Of a stretch of 64,000 bases of DNA, positions 14,171 through 24,700 are shown piece after piece. Under the pieces are notes generated by a model, which worked only from the letters and a program-made list of their open reading frames with translations, was not told the DNA's origin and did not search any database. Each line of letters begins with the position of its first letter. The stretch's first letter is position 1. This DNA is from Toxoplasma gondii ME49. Taxonomy: Eukaryota > Apicomplexa > Conoidasida > Eucoccidiorida > Sarcocystidae. The position numbers and the translations under genes are program-made. The DNA is taken from contig NC_031480.1 in the NCBI RefSeq assembly GCF_000006565.2, forward strand, positions 6,943,091 through 7,007,090, given 5' to 3'.

Positions 14171-17100
14171 ACGTTAGTATTGTTTCAGCCGGTTGCTGTC
14201 ACTGGCATAGGCATTTGTTTTTCGCAGATCGACGCTCACGGAGTTTTCGTTGCTTGTGATTTTCCCACCGGGGCCTGTCGCGGTGTGCGCGACACAAGGT
14301 GCATCGATGCTTCTGTCGGTCCTCCCTTCTGAAGCGTCCACCGGCGTTACGTCGTAGCGTTGTGACTGGTCTGTCGAGGGGTGTGTCTGGCGGTCCCTGC
14401 CGGTAACGATGGATCGTAGGACTGTGTTTACCGGTCGGGGTGCAGTGCGTCTGAGGTGGATAACGTAGAGTCGTCCACCGTGGCAAGTGTTGCACCTTTC
14501 CCGAACATCTACTCTGAGAGTCTCACACGCAGTGGGAGCGTGTGAGGCTCGTCTTCTGTGGTGGAGAGGGGTGGACAGCTGGAGGCAGTGGATGCACGGG
14601 ATATTGCGCGTTCATCGAGAGTTGTCATGCGATGCATTGTCGTTGCGTAATAGCACTAGGCAGCCGTAGCGACTCTTGGCGCTCACCGAAAGTGGGTAAG
14701 GGACCCCGCAAAAGCCGTACACAGTGGCGACCAGCGTGGAACAGAAGAAAGGAGAGCGTGAGAGTGTCCACAAAACCACCCGTCGGGGCAGCATCTCGCA
14801 GTTGCCCCCTTCTTCGCTCCGTCTCTAGCTTGTCGAGTTGCTGCACGCTCATGGGTTTGTGTGATGATTTATATATCAGGGGAACTTTTCAGTGCTGCGC
14901 CGGTGCCGACTAAAACGCATCATCGTGGACCGCGTCTGGACCCCGATCTCACACCTATGTTCAGGTGCAGTGTGTGCAAGCGATGAGGCTGGTGAGCGTG
15001 GAGGAAGTCGGTGGTCGCGGCTCGGTGACGCCCAGAAGGGAATGTGTTGCACGACGGCGTCGCCAGCTCGAGTGCAAGTGTTGCTGGATCCAACCTGCTC
15101 GTTGCCGAGAAGGGCTTGATTTGTGGTTCATTTTGCGTTCTGGGGGCGCCGTGAGTAATGTGTTGCTGGCCTCTGCAGTTGATGTAGGTGGTTCTGTGGT
15201 TTGTATTGTTTCCAGCGAAGCCTGGTAGGGATGAGGTAGTCTTGCTACAACAGACATTTTGGGGGGTATGTCCGATATAGCAAAATCTGTGTGTCAGGGT
15301 TCCTGCTAGGGCTGGTCGACGGGGGATGGGACATCCGGAGGGTAGACGCGGCAGGTATGACGCGGATTGGCTGTTGCTGTGGAGGACGGTAGGTCATGCC
15401 GACCCTCTGTATGTGTGACTGCGTGTGTGTTTTTGCTTGTTTGTGGCGTGGTGTGTCTGGCGGTATTGGGTGCCCATTACGAGGAGCGGGTCGGCGATGG
15501 TGGAACGGATGTAGGTCGGGACAGGACATGTCCTCGCCTTTATCCGTCTGAGTGACAGCGTGCCGTCTGTGACAGAAAAAAGAGGTAGGCCATACTGTAG
15601 GATGTTTGTAGGGTGTGACGATGTGTGGTTATCCGAGGCCCCAGGAGGACGTCGGTGTTCTGCCGGGTCCGCAGCGTGAATCCGGAGCTGGCGGAAGGTC
15701 CTGGAAGTGGACTGACCTGCAACCTGATTGGCGACGGGAAGTGTATGGCGGAGGACGCGGCTATTCAGTCACGGCGTGTGTCACTATCCGCGATCCAAAG
15801 TGTGAGGCGCTGCCGGATGTGAAAAGCACGCCCTCTCGCCGCACCCACCTGCAGGCCTTAGAGGTCCTCCAACGGTCGTTGTAGGTAGCTGTGTACCAGC
15901 AACTCGTTGCGGGCGTCTGCGATGGCACAGCGCAGATGCGTCCAGAGAAGGGCAGAAGCGACAGGACGGATGCGGCTGCAGGGGATGAGTGAGGGGGACA
16001 GTCGGTTGTGATGCGGGTGCTGGCGTCACGAGGTTCGCTGAATGTGTCAGAGGTATATGGGGTGCCTAGTTTGGGGATGGCTAATGCGTGTGGCTTGAGT
16101 ATCTTCTGTGTACAACGGGTGGCCTTCTGGCGCAGCCGCCGCTGTGTGGCACGTAAATGAGGGTTGAAGTGGATACTGGATAACCAGCGAACGGGTTTGA
16201 AAATAGGAGGTTCGGGGTTCGTGCAAGCGGGGTTTCCGCGAGGTGGGAGGTCCAACGGTATGGGGGACGCTGCAGGAGTGATTCGGAATGGCGGTTGTTG
16301 TGGAGGAAGCTACGTCATGCCGACCCTCCGTATGTGTGACTGTGTGTGCTTCTGTCTGGTTATGGCGTTGTATGTTTCGTTCTCTCGGATGTGCTTCAAG
16401 ACGAGAGTGTCGGCGGTGGAGAAAAGGGTGTAGGTAGAGGCAAGAGGTGTTTTGCCTCATTGTGTCAGATGTCATGGCGTGGTGTCTGTGACAGAACGAA
16501 GACGTAGGCCTTGCCGTTACGCAGTGCAATGATGTAGCGTCTTTTGAGTATGTGATGCTGTGGAGCATGCCGGAGCTCTGCCGGGTCGGCGCCGTGAATA
16601 CAGAGTTGGTGGATGATCCTCAATATGGAGTGGGCTGCAGCCCCTGACTAGCGCCGGGAACACTACAGTCGCAGAATGGCTGTTTAGAATTCGAGTATGT
16701 GAGTGTCCCTGTGCGAGGGTGCCAGCGGCTATCGCGTGTGTAGTATGCGCTGCCGCCGCCGCCATCTGCGGTCTCAGGAGGTTGTCGAGCATTGGGTGTA
16801 GGTGGAAGTGTACCAGCAACTCGTTGCGGGCGTCTGCGATGGCACAGCGCAGATGCGTCCAGAGAAGGGCAGAAGCGACAGGACGGATGCGGCTGCAGGG
16901 GATGAGTGAGGGGGACAGTCGGTTGTGATGCGGGTGCTGGCGTTACGAGGTTCGCTGAATGTGTCAGAGGTATGTGGGATGCTTAGTTTGGGGATGACAA
17001 ATGAGTGTGGGATGAAAAGTTCGTTCGTCCAATATTTGGCTTTCTGCCGCAGTGGGTAGGTGGCAGGTAGATGGTGGCTGAAGTGGGTAACCAGTGAATG

Positions 17101-17530
17101 GGTCCCGAATCGAGCGAGTTAGGGTATGCGCAAGCAGGCACCGTCGCCAGGATCGAGGTCCCGCGGTATTGGAGACGCTGCAAGTGTGAGTTGAGTCGCC
17201 TTTTGTTCTGCACGCAGCTAAGGGATGGTGGCCGTCTCGGTCCGCCAGGACATGTCTGTTACTAGGTCTCATATTTTCAGCGGTACACCCAGCAGCACCG
17301 GGCAAATCCTGTGTTTTCTTTCCGTGGCTGCCGACGTGCTGGATGCAGTCGCAGATGTTTCCTCGTCTGATTGACGTCTTGCTCGATCTTGCGATATAGC
17401 TTCCTCGTCAATAGTCGGGCGTGTTGCTGATGTGTGCATTTGCGTCGGATAGCCGTTGTTAGCACTGGCCTCTATGTAATTTGCTAGTAGTATTATGTGC
17501 TAAATGAAGGGTGTACAGCAGTGACCGCCC
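14171..17530. repeat. Higher-order repeat unit 3 (3,360 bp)
   Basis: This unit is nearly identical to unit 1 from 14,171 to about 16,010 and again from about 16,980 to 17,475. The middle part, about 16,570-16,920, matches unit 2 instead. The filler therefore consists of exchangeable modules. The next unit marker at 17,531 begins a copy that follows the family only to about 17,830 before changing to ordinary satellite. Confidence 0.88.
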
Positions 17531-20500
17531 ACGTTAGTATTGTTTCAGCCGGTTGCTGTCACTGGCATAGGCATTTGTTTTTCGCAGATCGACGCTCACG
17601 GAGTTTTCGTTGCTTGTGATTTTCCCACCGGGGCCTGTCGCGGTGTGCGCGACACAAGGTGCATCGATGCTTCTGTCGGTCCTCCCTTCTGAAGCGTCCA
17701 CCGGTGCGACGTCGTAGCGTTGTGACTGGTCTGTCGAGGGGTGTGTCTGGCGGTCCCTGCCGGTAACGATGGATCTTAGGACTGTGTTTACCGGTCGGGG
17801 TGCAGTGCGTCTGAGGTGGATAACGTAGAGTCGGCCACCGGGGCAGGTGGTTGCATGTGATGAGAATATTGTTTCTCGGAGAGCTAGAGGCGGGTGGAGC
17901 GTGTCAGGCACGCGTTCTATTGTTGAGACACATGGGTGTATGAAGGCACTGGAGACGCAGGGTATTGCCCGTGCATCGAGATTTACTTCATGTCGACTGA
18001 CGGGATTAGGCTGCCGAGGCGATTCTTGGCTTTTACGGAGGCAGCGGGAGACCTCTGCAAAACCGGTAGTCGTGGCGATCATTGTGGTGCTTGAGCGGTG
18101 GCGAGCACGAGAATGTCAACGCCCACCCGCCGCGGTAGCTACTCGCGGTTACGCTTTACTTCGCGTCCTCTCTCGCTGGTCAAGTTCCAGCACGCTCATA
18201 GTTTTCTCTGGTGCGTGTTGTATTGGAGCGTGAGGACTGTGCAGAGCTACAGTGATGCCGGCGGAGACGCGTTGGTGTAGACCGCGTCTGGCTTTCAGTC
18301 TCACGCCTGAGTTTCTGGTGCGCCATGTGCAGTCAGCGGGAGTGTCGATCGTGAGGGAGAGCACATGGTAATAGCTTCTGGCCGCGGGAAATACCGTGTT
18401 GCCGTCGATTGCTGACGTGGACGACGATCCGGTGCCGACTGTCTCAGCAAGAGGCAGTACGGGTGGTGCACCATCGTAGAACGCGACCCCGTGTATGAAA
18501 CAGCTTGCATAGAGAAACTGGCATCGAGTGGGTGACGGCCTGGCCGATGGTGGGACTAAACGAACGTGGACCAAACCGCTCTACCTGTGACGCATTGGAA
18601 CTAACGGGAAAATGAACTGCAACATTTCGCGCGGCTCACCAGATATTTGTTGAAACCGCAGGTACCATATGTCCAACCACGATCCACCGCACCCTTCTCG
18701 TAGCAGGAGCGCGGCATTCATAAAGTATCAGAAGGTGAGCGAACTGCGCTGTCTGCGCGATGAAGGGACCAACTCAGTACTGGAACGTGATGGTCAGTGG
18801 CTTGTTGAGGTACCCATCTTGTAGACGTGAACACTAGGATAACAAAGCATAGCATGAATCAGTGATTCTCGTGACCACGAACGTGCAACAAGAGCAGGGT
18901 TTATGATGTCAGCGCAAGGCCCGCGCATTTGCTCACAGGCACCGTAGCGTAGTCGGCAACAGTAGATGTCGTCGGTTGTCACCCCTCGCGTCCGAGTTGA
19001 CTGACATGTAATGCTTGGGCGTGTGTCCAGTGCTCCACCAGTATCAAATACTACACAGGAGACCGGGTATAATTGTGGCGCGACGTAGAGTCGCTTCCTG
19101 TGTGTATGTTCCTACTGACGAATGGGACCCGCATGCGTATATTGACTCTTGAAACGTATGTTTGAATGCAGTATGTTCCTCTGGCGCCGCTGCGACGCTT
19201 TCGACATGAGCGATGCCGAGACCCGATAATCGCGCCGGTTCTCCTTGATGAAGCGTCTACTGATGAGACGTCGTATGGTCGTGACTGGTCTGGCAAGGGA
19301 TCTGTCTCGCTGTCCCCGCCGATAACGATTGGTCGTGTTGTTGCGTGTGGCAGTCGTGGTACAGTACTTGTGCAGTTAGATATCACGGAGAGACGCCGAC
19401 CGTGGCTAATGCTTGCATTTCGTCTTACGATAGTTTATTCTTGGAGACCTGGAGGAAGTGGGAGCGTGTCAGGCATGCTCCGTATGGTTGAGAGACACGT
19501 GAGTAGTTAAAGCAAGCGAAGGCGCGTGGATTTTTGTCCATTCCTGTCGAGTCGTCCCGCGCAGCACTGCCGTCGCCTGACATGCTTCCTCGATAATGAC
19601 GATTAATGCCATTCCTGCTAAGGTTGTAGGCGACCGCCGAAGGGCCGCACACACCATGGAAATAGGTGTGGCGGAGGAGGGATGGATCGGTTGAGGATGT
19701 TCACATCCGAGCTGTCGGAGACGATTCTCTTGGCTCTTGACGGCCTCGCTGGAGCGTCCAGTACGTCCGCGTTCATGCGTTGTCGTTTCTTGTGCTGGAT
19801 TGCAGCTGCAGTACTGGGGACGGGAGACTCATTGATGTAATCCACGTCTGCCCCCCCGATCTCACGTATGTTCCGACGCGTTGTGCGCAAGCGGAGGGCA
19901 TGGCGATTGCGGGGGAGCGAAGATGGCAGTGGCCTCTGGACACCCAGAAGGAAATGTGTTTGATGCCGGTGTCGCCGGGGCTATTCCAAGTGCTGGGGGA
20001 TTCATCCCGCTAGTAGCCGAGCAGAAGGGTTCGATTCGTGGATCGTGTTCCTTCTCGAGCCGCTGCAGGCAATGCCTCGCTGTGGTCGACTGTTGATTTC
20101 GATGACTTTGTCTTCTGGCACGTTTCCAGAAACAACGCGTAGGGATGGTGCTGTCTCACTGCGCGTGACCTCTTATTGGTCGCATGTTGTCTCACGAAAT
20201 GGCTGACGAGGGGGCGCAGTCGTATAGGAAGATGTCAATAGCGAACTAGGAAGCCGCACGACTCTGCGTCTCATCGCCTAGGACTTGGTGGACGTGAACT
20301 GGTTGGCAGGGCTGCGCAGCACGTGGGCACAAAAGAGGGTGGGACCTGGCCAGCAACTTTCCGTCACATAGTCCCGGTTGTTGCGGTGCCATAATTATGC
20401 AGTATAAGGAGGTGAGCAAACTGCGGAGTGTGTGAGCTGAAGTTACCAACTCAGTACTGGAACGTGATGGTCAGTGGTCTGTTTGCGTACGCATCATGTA

Positions 20501-22680
20501 AACGTGATCGGTAAGAGCGTGGGCGTGTGTCCAGTGCCCCACCAATTCGATGTGCTTTCCATAATGTTGATTAATTGCTGGCACGGTGCGGAGTCGTTTC
20601 ACGTGTATATTCATACTGACATCTGGCGGAACTGGAGGCAGCATGCGTAGATCGACACAGCGGTACTTTTCCCCCTGGCGTTCGCGGTCTGGGAACTGTC
20701 AAGATGTCTACCACGCGATATGCGTCGATAGTGGCGTCGATCCCTCCTGCTAGACCGTCCACCAGTGCGACGTCATCTATGGTCGTCGCTGTTCTCTCGG
20801 GGGGGTTTGTCTCGCGGTCCCGACGGTAACGCTTGGTGGTGGGTCTGCGTGCGGCAGGCGGGGTGGAATGTTTGTGAGGCTCGATGCCACGTAGAATTGT
20901 CGACCGTGGCTAACGCTTGCTTGTGGTTTGAGGACTCTTGCTTTTGGAGACCTAGAGGCGGTGGGAGCGTGTCACGCACGTTCCTAATGGTTGTGACACG
21001 TGGAGGGCTGGAGGCGCTTGAAGCACATGGCGTTACTCGCTCATCTGGACTTGTCTCCCCATGCATTTCCATTGCCTGATAGGACTAGGTAGCCTTGGCG
21101 ATTTTTGGCGTCACCGGACAGGCTGTAGGCGATCCCATAAAAGCCAGGAACTCGCGGGTCAGTGTGGTGAAAGAGGGATGGATCGGTTGAGGATGCCCAG
21201 CTCCACCCTCCCGGCAGCGATTCTCTTGGCTCTTGACGGCCTCGCTGGAGCGTCCAGTACGTCCGCGTTCATGCGTTGTCGTTTCTTGTGCTGGATTGCA
21301 GCTGCAGTACTGGGGACGGGAGACTCATTGATGTAATCCACGTCTGCCCCCCCGATCTCACGTATGTTCCGACGCGTTGTGCGCAAGCGGAGGGCATGGC
21401 GATTGCGGGGGAGCGAAGATGGCAGTGGCCTCTGGACACCCAGAAGGAAATGTGTTTGATGCCGGTGTCGCCGGGGCTATTCCAAGTGCTGGGGGATTCA
21501 TCCCGCTAGTAGCCGAGCAGAAGGGTTCGATTCGTGGATCGTGTTCCTTCTCGAGCCGCTGCAGGCAATGCCTCGCTGTGGTCGACTGTTGATTTCGATG
21601 ACTTTGTCTTCTGGCACGTTTCCAGAAACAACGCGTAGGGATGGTGCTGTCTCACTGCGCGTGACCTCTTATTGGTCGCATGTTGTCTCACGAAATGGCT
21701 GACGAGGGGGCGCAGTCGTATAGGAAGATGTCAATAGCGAACTAGGAAGCCGCACGACTCTGCGTCTCATCGCCTAGGACTTGGTGGACGTGAACTGGTT
21801 GGCAGGGCTGCGCAGCACGTGGGCACAAAAGAGGGTGGGACCTGGCCAGCAACTTTCCGTCACATAGTCCCGGTTGTTGCGGTGTCACAACTATGCAGTA
21901 TGAGAAGGTGAGCAAACTGTGGAGTGTGTGAGCTGAAGGGACCAACTCAGTACTGGAACGTGATGGTCAGTGGCTTGTTGAGGTACCCATCTTGTAGACG
22001 TGAACACTAGGATAACAAAGCATAGCATGAATCAGTGATTCTCGTGACCACGAACGTGCAACAAGAGCAGGGTTTATGATGTCAGCGCAAGGCCCGCGCG
22101 TTTGCTCACAGGCACCGTAGCGTAGTCGGCAACAGTAGATGTCGTCGGTTGTCACCCCTCGCGTCCGAGTTGAATGGCATGTAATGCTTGGGCGTGTGTC
22201 CAGTGCTCCACCAGTATCAAATACTACACAGGAGACCGGTTATAGTAGTCGCGTGGCGTAACGCCGCTTAACGTGGATGCTGGCTTTGACTTGTTGAGAC
22301 AGCATTCATAGATCGACACGGCGGAGCTCTGCGTTGTCTGTCGTGCTTGCACTGGCCTCTGCCGCGATATCTTCGACACGATGCGTATCGGTTCTCGTGT
22401 CAGTCCTTCCTGCTGAAGCGCCCACCAGCATGACGTCCCATGCTCGTCACTGGTGTGGCGCGGAGTCTGTCTCGGGGTCCCCGCCAGTAACGAATGGTCG
22501 TAGGCCTGTGTGCGGCTGGGGGGATGCAGTACATGTGAGGTTGGATATTACCTAGAGTTCTCGAACGTGTCGAATGGTTGCGTATGATATGGGAAAACTT
22601 AATCTCGGACACCTGGAGGCAGTGGGAGCATGTCTTGCGCACTCGTGATAGTTGTGCGACGTGTAGGGTGCTTCCGGAAG
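17531..22680. repeat. Satellite monomers with 1,496-bp and 3.17-kb spaced near-identical segments
   Basis: 19,723-20,390 recurs at 21,219-21,886 with an offset of 1,496 bp and almost no differences. 18,767-18,990 recurs at about 21,940-22,160, an offset of about 3.17 kb. Anchors at 17895, 19459, 20962 and 22623 keep the satellite phase. The pattern is a patchwork: adjacent pieces of one monomer have their closest copies in different monomers. No gene is supported. Confidence 0.8.
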
Positions 22681-22938
22681 TTTCTTGGAAACTAATAGTT
22701 GCTGTGCTTTGATATATAAACTCAATGGAAATAACGACATTCTCCTGAATGTAGAAGCGATTTCATCTAGCTAAGTTCTTTTCATTCACACAAAAAGAAG
22801 ATGTCAAGTACTACAACACAGATATCTGCTGCTGGAAGCTCTGCTTTGATGGCTACTGGCTCCTGTGGTAAGGTTACGGCTGCATCTACACTGTTCCTTT
22901 CAAAACCGAAACCTGCATTTGAATCATATGGTGTTATT
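22681..22938 (+). other. Non-satellite, low-GC insertion in a monomer
   Basis: Left of this stretch (to about 22,680) and right of it (from about 22,938, CATCGGTAGTTGTCTCGCG) the sequence follows the satellite; compare about 26,160-26,240. Here about 15 bp of monomer are replaced by about 260 bp with no relative elsewhere in the window. Hand-counted GC is 30%, 35%, 47% and 45% in successive 60-base lines, against roughly half in the flanks. It contains a TATATAAA at about 22,713 and a reading frame starting at 22,801. It could be a captured gene 5' end, a chromosomal insertion or an assembly chimera. Confidence 0.65.
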
Positions 22939-22980
22939 CAATCATCGGTAGTTGTCTCGCGATGCACTGCCACTGCCTGA
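22801..22980 (+). CDS. Short open frame (59 aa), unknown, 5' part from the insertion
   Basis: The ATG at 22,801 follows an A-rich leader (ACACAAAAAGAAG), a favourable eukaryotic start context. The frame reads 59 codons to TGA at 22,978-22,980. The first ~49 residues lie in the inserted segment and are rich in Ser, Thr and Ala; the last ~10 come from satellite sequence. A possible splice donor (GTGGTAAGG) lies at about 22,865. The protein is unknown to me. It could be the first exon of a captured gene, truncated by its satellite surroundings, or a chance frame. No downstream exon is evident. Confidence 0.25.
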   Translation: MSSTTTQISAAGSSALMATGSCGKVTAASTLFLSKPKPAFESYGVIQSSVVVSRCTATA

Positions 22981-24700
22981 GAGGCCTATGTAGCCTTAGC
23001 GATTCTTGGCGTTCACCGAAAGCTGGTACGGCACCCCAGAAACGACAAGGACCCGGGGATCAGCTTTGTTGATGGGGGATGGCAAGCGTGAAAATGGCCA
23101 CATCCACCCGCTTCGGCAGCTACTCACGGTTGCTCGCTACATCAGTCCGCCTCTAACTTGTCAAATACCTGCGACCTGATGCGTTTCTGTGATGCTTCAT
23201 GAGTGGGCCGAGGAGGAATTCAGCGTCGCATTACAGGCTACGGAAACGCGTTGTTGCACACCGCGCCTGGTCTCAGAGCACACGCCTGAGACCTGGTATT
23301 TTGTCTGCAACCGGCGCAATTGGCCAATGTGGGGTGACGAAGCCGGCAGTGGACTCTGGACACCCAGAAGGAAATGTGTTTGATGCCGGTGTCGTCGGTG
23401 CTATTCCAAGTGCTGGGGGATTCATCCCGCTAGTAACCGAGCAGAAGGGTTCGATTCGTGGATCGTGTTCCTTCTCGAGCCGCTGCAGGCAATGCCTCGC
23501 TGTGGTCGACTGTTGATTTCGATGACTTTGTCTTCTGGCACGTTTCCAGAAACAACGCGTAGGGATGGTGCTGTCTCACTGCGCGTGACCTCTTATTGGT
23601 CGCATGTTGTCTCACGAAATGGCTGACGAGAAGGCGCAGTCGTATAGGAAGATGTCAATAGCGAACTAGGAAGCCGCACGACTCTGCGTCTCATCGCCTA
23701 GGACTTGGTGGACGTGAACTGGTTGGCAGGGCTGCGCAGCACGTGGGCACAAAAGAGGGTGGGACCTGGCCAGCAACTTTCCGTCACATAGTCCCGGTTG
23801 TTGCGGTGCCATAATAANNNNNNNNNNNNNNNNNNNNCACATAGTCCCCGGTTGTTGTGCGGTGCCATAATTATGCAGTATAAGGAGGTGAGCAAACTGC
23901 GGAGTGTGTGAGCTGAAGTTACCAACTCAGTACTGGAACGTGATGGTCAGTGGTCTGTTTGCGTACGCATCATGTAAACGTGATCGGTAAGAGCGTGGGC
24001 GTGTGTCCAGTGCCCCCACCAATTCGATGTGCTTTCCATAATGTTGATTAATTGCTGGCACGGTGCGGAGTCGTTTCACGTGTATATTCATACTGACATC
24101 TGGCGGAACTGGAGGCAGCATGCGTAGATCGACACAGCGGTACTTTTCCCCCTGGCGTTCGCGGTCTGGGAACTGTCAAGATGTCTACCACGCGATATGC
24201 GTCGATAGTGGCGTCGATCCCTCCTGCTAGACCGTCCACCAGTGCGACGTCATCTATGGTCGTCGCTGTTCTCTCGGGGGGGTTTGTCTCGCGGTCCCGA
24301 CGGTAACGCTTGGTGGTGGGTCTGCGTGCGGCAGGCGGGGTGGAATGTTTGTGAGGCTCGATGCCACGTAGAATTGTCGACCGTGGCTAACGCTTGCTTG
24401 TGGTTTGAGGACTCTTGCTTTTGGAGACCTAGAGGCGGTGGGAGCGTGTCACGCACGTTCCTAATGGTTGTGACACGTGGAGGGCTGGAGGCGCTTGAAG
24501 CACATGGCGTTACTCGCTCATCTGGACTTGTCTCCCCATGCATTTCCATTGCCTGATAGGACTAGGTAGCCTTGGCGATTTTTGGCGTCACCGGACAGGC
24601 TGTAGGCGATCCCATAAAAGCCAGGAACTCGCGGGTCAGTGTGGTGAAAGAGGGATGGATCGGTTGAGGATGCCCAGCTCCACCCTCCCGGCAGCTGGAC
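22981..24700. repeat. Satellite monomers reusing segments of 19.9-21.2 kb
   Basis: 23,358-23,813 matches 19,938-20,393 (offset 3,420). After the gap, about 23,845-24,695 matches 20,368-21,217 (offset about 3,477, with a one-base insertion near 24,016). The part before 23,340 is an ordinary diverged monomer. The region carries no gene. Confidence 0.8.
23818..23837. other. Assembly gap (20 N) with duplicated flanks
   Basis: There are exactly twenty N. The roughly 31 bases before the gap (from CACATAGTCCCGGTTGTTG at about 23,785) are repeated immediately after it (from 23,838) with two extra bases. The intact copy at about 20,366-20,400 has this stretch once. The two contig ends therefore overlap and should have been merged. 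Confidence 0.9.

Noticed and set aside
20028..20038. GGTTCGATTCG, tRNA T-loop-like
   Set aside because: It recurs in several satellite copies and no acceptor, D or anticodon arms can be folded around it.
22712..22721. TATATAAA as a working promoter
   Set aside because: Apicomplexan promoters generally lack a canonical TATA box as far as I recall, and a single AT-rich motif in an AT-rich insertion is weak evidence. It is mentioned only as part of the insertion.
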